A stretch of DNA of 10,034 nucleotides from Planctomycetota bacterium (lineage in GTDB: Bacteria > Planctomycetota > PUPC01 > DSUN01), in assembly GCA_016872875.1 (NCBI GenBank), contig VGYW01000310.1, positions 1-10,034 on the forward strand. Reading direction: 5' to 3'. The stretch's first letter is position 1, and each line of letters starts with the position of its first letter. A model generated the notes under the pieces. It ran no database searches and was not told where the DNA came from. It saw only the letters and a program-made list of their open reading frames with translations. The translations under genes and the position numbers were made by a program. Positions 1 through 5,365 of the stretch are shown in pieces.

Positions 1-15
1 GCCCCCTTCGGGGGC
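1..15. terminator. GC hairpin at window edge, possible terminator
   Basis: GCCCCCTTCGGGGGC is a perfect 6-bp stem with a TTC loop. It could end transcription of a gene left of the window, but no T-run follows on either visible side, so it may simply be another member of the hairpin cluster that continues to 311. Confidence 0.3.
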
Positions 16-37
16 TTGGATGGGGGGGACGCGCGAT

Positions 38-311
38 CCCAGGGCTCCCTTCGGTCGCCCTGGGCTACGGCTGGGTCGCCCGCGTCGGCGGGCTACAAGG
101 CCCCGAGATGTGGGCAAAGATCAGGGCGAAGCCCTGGGAAGGGGGCGGTAGGTAGGCCAGCCCTGAAAGGGCGTACTATGCGGTTCCGGGCGCCACATCC
201 TGCCCAGGGCGGGTAGTACGCCCCTACAGGGCTGAATCTGGCCGTTCGCCTGTCCCAGGGCTTCGCCCTGGGCTGCTATAGTACGCTCCGTTCGGAGCTT
301 CGGCGCCGAAG
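38..311. repeat. Intergenic cluster of short palindromic repeats
   Basis: I see no gene here. The stretch is a run of small hairpins. CCCAGGGC at 38-45 pairs with GCCCTGGG at 57-64. CCCGC at 79-83 pairs with GCGGG at 88-92. CAGGGC-GAA-GCCCTG lies at 122-136. CCCAGGGC-TTC-GCCCTGGG at 254-272 is an 8-bp stem with a 3-nt loop. GCTCCG-TT-CGGAGC lies at 285-298, and CTTCGGCGCCGAAG at 298-311 is a perfect 14-bp palindrome. The CCCAGGGC type recurs three times in both loop orientations, which suggests a dispersed REP-like family rather than one regulatory structure. The short open frames here are probably repeat artefacts. The 298-311 palindrome lies 44 nt upstream of the promoter -35 box and could be an operator, but nothing else supports this. 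Confidence 0.7.
159..233. repeat. Inverted pair of GTAG-type REP-like elements
   Basis: AGCCCTGAAAGGGCGTACTA at 159-178 and TAGTACGCCCCTACAGGGCT at 214-233 are inverted copies that differ at 2 of 20 positions. Each also forms its own small hairpin (GCCCT-GAA-AGGGC in the left copy). The right copy is preceded by G, giving a GTAG tetranucleotide at the foot of the hairpin, a layout typical of REP sequences mobilised by REP-associated tyrosine transposases (RAYT). Two inverted copies about 35 nt apart resemble a bacterial interspersed mosaic element. No transposase is in the window, so the RAYT link is inference. Confidence 0.6.
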
Positions 312-355
312 GACCTTACCAGAATTGGGGGCCATACTCAGACGGAGGGAGGTTC

Positions 356-384
356 TTGACAAGAGTGCCCTGTCTCCATACACT
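356..384 (+). promoter_or_regulatory. Sigma70-like promoter for the large haem protein gene
   Basis: TTGACA at 356-361 is a perfect -35 consensus. A 17-nt spacer separates it from TACACT at 379-384, which matches 4 of 6 positions of TATAAT including the key T-A....T. Transcription would begin near 391, leaving a leader of about 47 nt before the preferred GTG start at 438. The spacing is optimal and the element lies directly before the gene, just outside the hairpin cluster. Such matches occur by chance in high-GC DNA less often than in AT-rich DNA, but there is no experimental support. Confidence 0.5.
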
Positions 385-423
385 CGACAGCGGTGCGTGT
401 GGCAGCGCGGGCGGAGAGGCGCG

Positions 424-430
424 AAGGAGA
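424..430 (+). promoter_or_regulatory. Shine-Dalgarno site that fixes the start at 438
   Basis: AAGGAGA lies 7 nt before GTG at 438. The longer open frame begins with GTG at 393, but that codon is at or next to the predicted transcription start and has no comparable site. Starting at 438 also gives a clean signal peptide, with Arg-rich residues followed directly by a hydrophobic run. Confidence 0.75.
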
Positions 431-437
431 CGATGCC

Positions 438-3400
438 GTGAGAGAGCGCAGATGGGGCTTTCGGCAGGCGCGGTGGGCGGCGGCGGCGCTGGCGCTCTGG
501 GCGCCGCCAGCCGCAGTAGGGGGCGGGGCGGCGCTCAAGGAGGTCTTCGCGGCTGACTTCTCGAAAGGGATGGCAAGCGACTGGAGGATGGTCGGCGGGA
601 AGTGGGTGCTCAAGGACGGCCTCCTGTGCATGACCGATGCGGGGACCTCCGACCCCACGAAGGCGCTCATCCTCGTGGGCGAAAGGCACCAGGTCTCGGC
701 CGAGGTTGAAATCACGGCCAGGCTGCGGCTCGACGCCTGGGCGGGCGACGACTACGCGCGAGCCGGCGTAGGCGTCTGCGCCGACCCCACGACCGCCCAT
801 GGCCTGAACCTCGTCTTCCACCAGGGCAAGCTACAGTTCGTCCACGATTACGTGGCCTGGGGGCCGGGGTGCGACTTCGCGTTCAAGGTCGGCGAGTGGT
901 ACTGGGTGAAGCTCTACAAGGCCGCGGCCGAGCTGAAGGGGAAGGCCTGGCGCGACGGCCAGCCTGAGCCGCCCGACTGGATGGTGAGCTGGCACAAGCC
1001 CGACGGCCGGGCGACGGGCTACCCGGCGCTCGTCGGCGCCTCGGCGAGTCCCGACAAGCGGCTCTCCGCCGTCTCATTCGCACACTGCACCGTGAAGATC
1101 GCCGAAGGCCCCTTCGGCTACTACAAGAAGCTGGCGACGTGGCACGAGACACTTGCGGCGAGCCGCGAGGCGCTCGCCCGCCAGGAGGCCGAGCTGGCAG
1201 GCAAGATGACTGAGGTGCCGGGCGCTCCCAAGCTGCGGCGCGACGGCCTGTGGGAATCGCTCCTGCGCGACTTCTCGGATAGCGAATCCCAGCAACAGAT
1301 GACCGCGGAGCGGGCCGACACCATCTGGGCCGAGGACTGGCCGTTCGACAAGCCGAGCGCCCTGGCCGAGCGCTACGCCGCCGCCACCCGCGCCGGCCTC
1401 GCGGCGCGCGCACGCGAGCTGGCAAAGGGCGTCCAGAAGCTCTCCGACATCGAGCCGCTCCGCCAGCTCTACCACAGGGCCAGGGAGTTCGAGCGGTCGC
1501 TCGCACAATGGGCGCCGAAGATCGAGTCCCTGCGGCTCGCCGTGGAGGACCTCACGCGCACATTCGGAGCCCGATACCCCAAGGGGCCTGAGTATCTTCG
1601 CCGGCTCGCGGAGCTTCGGGACGCGATTGCCGCCGCGCACAAGCCCGAGGGGCAGCCGGCGAACGCCGAGCGGCTTCTGGAGGCCGTGGAACAATTCGAG
1701 TCGCTCCGCCGCGAGGCGCTCCTGGCCAATCCGCTGGTGGACTTCGACCGGCTGCTGCTGGTGAAGCGCAAGGACGCCCGGTCGTTCAGGCCGCTCCCTG
1801 CCTTCCGAGTCCAGGGCATCGGCAGCGGCCCGGAGAACCACATCAATGGCCTGCCCGTGAACTTCCAGGGCAACGGCGTCCTGCGCCAGGTGCCCATCGA
1901 GAACGAGATTGCCGTGATGTCGCTTGGTGGCACAGGCCTCCGGCCTGTGTCGGCCACAGGCGGGACGCCTGTGCCACCGACCCCTGTGCCACCGACCCCT
2001 GCGCCACCCACCCCTGCTCTTGGTGGCACAGGCCTCCGGCCTGTGGCAACTCTGTACCGGCCGGAGAAGCCGGCCTACGTGGGCGACCTCAAGCTGCACT
2101 TCGACGGGGACCGCCTGCTCTTCTCCTCCATCGGCAGCCACGAGCGCTTTCAGATCTTCGAGCTACAGTTCGTAGTGCGGCCTTCAGGCCGTCCGGGGGA
2201 TGACGGGCTGAAGCCCGCACTACAAACCTCCGTGCGACAGGTGACGCGCGGCGAGGAGGAGGACGTGGACAACTACGACTCGTGCTATCTGCCCGACGGG
2301 CGCATCATCTTCGGCTCATCCGCCCCATTCCAGTCCGTCCCCTGCCAGCGGCGGTGGGACGAGGTGGCCAACCTGTTCGTGATGAACGCCGACGGCTCAG
2401 GCGTCCGCCGCCTCTGCTTCGACCAGGACCACGACTTCTACCCCACGATGATGAGCGACGGGCGGGTGCTCTACACCCGCTGGGAGTACACCGACATCGC
2501 CCACGCCTTCAGCGCCCGCCTCTTCACGATGAACCCCGACGGCACGGCGCAGCGGGCCTACTACGCGAGCAGCAGCTTCTGGCCCAACCGCATCTTCTAC
2601 GCCAAGCCGATCCCCGATTGCCCCACGAAGTTCGTCGGCATCATCACCGGCCATCACGGGGTAGCACGGGCAGGGGAGCTCATCCTCTTCGATGTCACAA
2701 AGGGCCGCCGCCAGGCCGATGGCGCCATTCAGCGCATCCCCGGCTGGGGCAAGAAGGTGGAGCCCGTCCTGCGCGACGCCCTTGTGGACGCCTCCTGGCC
2801 AAAGTTCCTCCACCCGCACCCGCTGAGCGACAAGTATCTCCTCGTGGCCTGCCAGCCGACCGGCGGCTCCTGGTGGGGCATCTACCTGGTGGACGTCTTC
2901 GACAACATGCTCCTCCTGCGCGAGGAGCCCGGCTGGATGCTGCTCGAGCCCACGCCGCTGCGGAAGACGCCACGCCCGCCCGTAATCCCCGACCGAGTTG
3001 ACCCCCAGGCCAAGGAGGCCACGGTTTACCTCACCGACATCTACGCGGGCGAGGGCCTGCGCGGCATCCCGCGCGGAACCGTCAAGAAGCTCAGGCTCTT
3101 CACCTACCACTTCAACTACTTCGGCACCTCCGGCATCGAGGACTACCTGGGCATGGACGGCCCGTGGGACGTCCGCCGCGTCGTCGGCACCGTGCCCGTG
3201 GCCGACGACGGCTCGGCCTACTTCGTCGTGCCCGCCAACACCCCGCTCGCCCTCCAGCCGCTCGACGCCGAGGGCAAGGCGCTACAGCTCATGCGAAGCT
3301 GGTTCACCGCCATGCCCGGCGAGGCCGTCTCCTGCATCGGCTGCCACGAGGAGACGAACAGCTCGCCCCCCGTCCTGCGCCCCACGGCCCTCGGCGCCCA

Positions 3401-5357
3401 GCCCGCCCGAATCACCCCCTGGCACGGCCCGGTCCGCGGCTTCAGTTGGGACCGCGAGGTCCAGCCCGTCCTCGACAAGTACTGCGTCGGCTGCCACAAC
3501 GGCCAGCCCCAGCCCGGTGTTGCTCCCGGTGGCACAGGCCTCCGGCCTGTGTCCCCCACAGGCGGGACGCCTGTGCCACCAACAACTGTGCCACCGACGT
3601 CTGCTCTTGGTGGCACAGGCCTCCGGCCTGTGTCCCCCACAGGCGGGACGCCTGTGCCACCAACAACTGTGCCACCGACGTCTGCGCTTGGTGGCACAGG
3701 CCTCCGGCCTGTGTCGCCCACAGGCGGGACGCCTGTGCCACCAACAACTGTGCCACCGACGCCTGCTCTTGGTGGCACAGGCCTCCGGCCTGTGTCGCCC
3801 ACAGGCGGGACGCCTGTGCCACCAACAACTGTGCCACCGACGCCTGCTCTTGGTGGCACAGGCCTCCGGCCTGTGTCCCCCACAGGCGGGACGCCTGTGC
3901 CACCAACAACTGTGCCACCGACGCCTGCTCTTGGTGGCACAGGCCTCCGGCCTGTGGCACTCGACCTAAGGCGCGCGGCGCCGCGCACATTTCCCCTCTC
4001 CTCTGCCGCCTTCCCGCCATCCTTCTACGCCCTGCGCCGCCTCGTCCGCAGCCCGGGGCTGGAGGGCGACCCGCGCGTCCTGCCCCCCGCCGACTACCAC
4101 GCCGACACCAACCCCCTCGTCCGCATGCTCCGCCAGGGGCACCACGGCGTCAAGCTCGACGCCGAGGCCTGGGACCGCCTCGTGACCTGGCTGGACATGA
4201 ACGCCCCCGCCTACGGCACGTGGCTCGAGGTGCCTTCGGTGAAGGGAAACCAATCGGTTCGCAAGTGCAGCGAGCGCCGACGAGCGCTTCTCAAGCAATA
4301 CGCAGGGCTTGACGACGATCCCGAGGCCGTCAGCGAAGTGGCCGGCAAGCCGTCGGAGAGTCCCGTCCCGCGTCCCGCGTCCCGCGTGCCCGAACACCCG
4401 ATGGTTTCGGGTTGGCCCTTCGACGAGGCCGAGGCCCGGCGCCGGCAGGGCAGCGCCGACACCGAGATGGAGGTCGAGCTGGGCACGGGCGTGAAGCTCC
4501 GCCTAGTGCGCATCCCCGCCGGCGAGTTCATCATGGGCGACGCGGCAGGGTGTGACAACGAAAGGCCACTGTGCAAGGTGAAGATCGAGCGCCCATTCTG
4601 GCTCGGCAAGTTCGAGGTCACGAACGAGCAGTTCCGCTGCTTCGACCCCGCGCACCAGAGCGGCCTCGAGCCCATGCTCTGGCTCAAGTGGAGCTGGGAG
4701 GACTACGCCGACCTCGGCCAGCCGCGCCAGCCCGTCTGCCGCGTCTCCTGGGACCAGGCTACCGCCTTCTGCCGCTGGCTCTCGGAGAAGGCGGGCAAGG
4801 CATTCTCCCTGCCCACCGAGGCCCAATGGGAGTGGGCCTGCCGCGCGGGCAGCGACACCGCCCTGAGCTTCGGGCCGCTGGGCGCCGACTCCGCGCCCTT
4901 CGCCAACCTCGCCGACGCCGCGCTCCTCGGCCTCTCAAAGTGGCCCAGGACACAGGTCGGCTTCGCCCGAACCGAGCGCGTCAAGCAGTTCTACCTGGTG
5001 GACAGCGTTGACGACGGCCAACACGTCTCGGCCCCCGTCGGCTCCTTCAAGCCCAACGCCTGGGGCCTCCACGACATGCACGGGAACGTGGCCGAGTGGA
5101 CCCGCTCGGAGTGCCGCCCATATCGATCAGATCGGTCAAACCGGTCGAATGAGTCGAATGACTCGAATGAGTCGAATCAGTCGAATCAGTCGAGGCAGTC
5201 CGATCGGTCCGATCCCCTCGCCCCTCGGCGCGCCGTGCGTGGCGGCTCTTGGTTCGACCGTGCGGCCCTCGCCCGTTCCGCCGCCCGGGCCAGCTACTGG
5301 CCCTGGCAGCGCGTCTTCGACGTCGGCTTCCGCGTGGCCTGCGACGGGGACAGATAG
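438..5357 (+). CDS. Exported LamG-like / HzsA-related dihaem / FGE-fold fusion protein
   Basis: Multidomain exported protein of about 1639 residues, numbered from GTG 438. Residues 1-30 are a signal peptide (RERRW followed by WAAAALALW). Residues about 35-220 resemble a concanavalin/LamG-like sheet domain. Residues about 225-430 are helical and charged, partly coiled coil. From NPLVDFDRLLLVKR (431) the protein follows the HzsA-related family, with propeller repeats of TolB type (YLPDGRIIFGS, NLFVMNADGSG, LFTMNPDGT, FVGIITGHHGV). Two c-type haem motifs follow, CIGCH at 966-970 and CVGCH at 1016-1020. The family region resumes after a repeat insert (FYALRRLVRSPG, ADTNPLVRML, GHHGVKLDAEAWDRLVTWLD). 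Residues about 1350-1637 are an FGE/SUMF1 fold (RIPAGEFIMG, FEVTNEQF, LPTEAQWEWACRAG, MHGNVAEW, RGGSWF, VGFRVA). The two cysteines of copper-type FGE after RGGSW are replaced by Asp1607 and Ala1612, so formylglycine formation is unlikely. The true activity is unknown; electron transfer or ligand binding in the periplasm is an inference. Confidence 0.85.
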   Translation: MRERRWGFRQARWAAAALALWAPPAAVGGGAALKEVFAADFSKGMASDWRMVGGKWVLKDGLLCMTDAGTSDPTKALILVGERHQVSAEVEITARLRLDAWAGDDYARAGVGVCADPTTAHGLNLVFHQGKLQFVHDYVAWGPGCDFAFKVGEWYWVKLYKAAAELKGKAWRDGQPEPPDWMVSWHKPDGRATGYPALVGASASPDKRLSAVSFAHCTVKIAEGPFGYYKKLATWHETLAASREALARQEAELAGKMTEVPGAPKLRRDGLWESLLRDFSDSESQQQMTAERADTIWAEDWPFDKPSALAERYAAATRAGLAARARELAKGVQKLSDIEPLRQLYHRAREFERSLAQWAPKIESLRLAVEDLTRTFGARYPKGPEYLRRLAELRDAIAAAHKPEGQPANAERLLEAVEQFESLRREALLANPLVDFDRLLLVKRKDARSFRPLPAFRVQGIGSGPENHINGLPVNFQGNGVLRQVPIENEIAVMSLGGTGLRPVSATGGTPVPPTPVPPTPAPPTPALGGTGLRPVATLYRPEKPAYVGDLKLHFDGDRLLFSSIGSHERFQIFELQFVVRPSGRPGDDGLKPALQTSVRQVTRGEEEDVDNYDSCYLPDGRIIFGSSAPFQSVPCQRRWDEVANLFVMNADGSGVRRLCFDQDHDFYPTMMSDGRVLYTRWEYTDIAHAFSARLFTMNPDGTAQRAYYASSSFWPNRIFYAKPIPDCPTKFVGIITGHHGVARAGELILFDVTKGRRQADGAIQRIPGWGKKVEPVLRDALVDASWPKFLHPHPLSDKYLLVACQPTGGSWWGIYLVDVFDNMLLLREEPGWMLLEPTPLRKTPRPPVIPDRVDPQAKEATVYLTDIYAGEGLRGIPRGTVKKLRLFTYHFNYFGTSGIEDYLGMDGPWDVRRVVGTVPVADDGSAYFVVPANTPLALQPLDAEGKALQLMRSWFTAMPGEAVSCIGCHEETNSSPPVLRPTALGAQPARITPWHGPVRGFSWDREVQPVLDKYCVGCHNGQPQPGVAPGGTGLRPVSPTGGTPVPPTTVPPTSALGGTGLRPVSPTGGTPVPPTTVPPTSALGGTGLRPVSPTGGTPVPPTTVPPTPALGGTGLRPVSPTGGTPVPPTTVPPTPALGGTGLRPVSPTGGTPVPPTTVPPTPALGGTGLRPVALDLRRAAPRTFPLSSAAFPPSFYALRRLVRSPGLEGDPRVLPPADYHADTNPLVRMLRQGHHGVKLDAEAWDRLVTWLDMNAPAYGTWLEVPSVKGNQSVRKCSERRRALLKQYAGLDDDPEAVSEVAGKPSESPVPRPASRVPEHPMVSGWPFDEAEARRRQGSADTEMEVELGTGVKLRLVRIPAGEFIMGDAAGCDNERPLCKVKIERPFWLGKFEVTNEQFRCFDPAHQSGLEPMLWLKWSWEDYADLGQPRQPVCRVSWDQATAFCRWLSEKAGKAFSLPTEAQWEWACRAGSDTALSFGPLGADSAPFANLADAALLGLSKWPRTQVGFARTERVKQFYLVDSVDDGQHVSAPVGSFKPNAWGLHDMHGNVAEWTRSECRPYRSDRSNRSNESNDSNESNQSNQSRQSDRSDPLAPRRAVRGGSWFDRAALARSAARASYWPWQRVFDVGFRVACDGDR
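1926..2049 (+). repeat. In-frame palindromic repeat insert, first site
   Basis: GGTGGCACAGGC starts at 1926 and again at 2022, a spacing of 96 bp or exactly 32 codons. Each start opens the hairpin CACAGGCCTCCGGCCTGTG. A second hairpin (CACAGGC-GGGAC-GCCTGTG) follows the first copy, and degenerate copies of CTGTGCCACCGACCC fill the rest. The protein reads GGTGLRPVSATGGTPVPP, then Pro-Thr-rich repeats, then GGTGLRPV (residues about 497-537). It lies just before the propeller and is the same family as the larger array at 3528. Confidence 0.9.
2172..2223. repeat. GTAG-type REP-like inverted pair inside the coding sequence
   Basis: GTAGTGCGGCCTTCAGGCC at 2172-2190 is matched in inverted orientation by a copy at 2203-2223 that ends GCCCGCACTAC. 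The two 21-nt arms differ at two positions, and each forms its own GGCC or GGGC hairpin around TTCA/TGAA. The foot of the left arm is GTAG, as in RAYT-associated REP elements. It is read in frame as VVRPSGRPGDDGLKPALQTS (about residues 579-598) within the propeller region and adds no stop codon. Confidence 0.8.
3528..3960 (+). repeat. In-frame 81-bp tandem array, five full units plus a partial one
   Basis: Units begin with GGTGGCACAGGC at 3528, 3609, 3690, 3771 and 3852, with a partial copy at 3933. The period is exactly 81 bp, or 27 codons. Each unit holds two hairpins, CACAGGCCTCCGGCCTGTG and CACAGGC-GGGAC-GCCTGTG, enclosed by GGTGGCAC and GTGCCACC, plus a spacer with one more CTGTGCCACC. 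The units differ at only a few bases (tcccc or tcgcc in the Ser-Pro codons, gtct or gcct in Thr-Ser or Thr-Pro, one tct/gcg change). The protein reads GGTGLRPVSPTGGTPVPP plus TTVPPTSAL or TTVPPTPAL. It begins ten residues after the second haem motif and ends at the conserved ALDLRRA. Confidence 0.95.
4361..4387 (+). repeat. 7-bp tandem repeat in the interdomain linker
   Basis: TCCCGCG occurs three times head to tail at 4366-4386, preceded by a partial TCCCG at 4361. It is translated within SPVPRPASRVPEHP, the linker between the HzsA-related region and the FGE-fold domain. Because 7 is not a multiple of 3, gain or loss of one unit would shift the frame; three units (21 bp) keep it. Confidence 0.75.
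5124..5213 (+). repeat. Ten 9-bp units encoding a Ser-rich tract in the FGE-fold domain
   Basis: Ten consecutive 9-bp units based on cagtcgaat encode three-residue repeats with Ser in the middle: RSD, RSN, RSN, ESN, DSN, ESN, QSN, QSR, QSD and RSD (residues 1563-1592). The tract sits between HGNVAEWTRSECRPY and RRAVRGGSWF, in a loop that varies in the FGE fold. The AT-richer codons (aat, tca, gat) contrast with the GC-rich surroundings, which suggests slippage-driven or inserted DNA rather than ancestral coding sequence. Confidence 0.85.
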
Positions 5358-5365
5358 CCGCTCTG

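Noticed and set aside
393..437. Upstream GTG as start of the large gene
   Set aside because: It coincides with the predicted transcription start, has no ribosome binding site and would put 15 charged residues before the signal peptide.
3528..3960. CRISPR-like appearance of the tandem array
   Set aside because: The whole 81-bp unit is conserved, there are no variable spacers, and the array lies inside a coding frame.
3164..4312. Alternative frames through the repeat array on both strands
   Set aside because: Because the unit is 81 bp, any frame free of stops in one unit stays open through all. The Cys/His- and Gln-rich products are translations of the same repeat, not genes.
438..5357. Hydrazine synthase and an anammox organism
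   Set aside because: No beta or gamma subunit is nearby, the N-terminal haem site is absent, and the protein is fused to LamG-like and FGE-fold domains as in non-anammox relatives.
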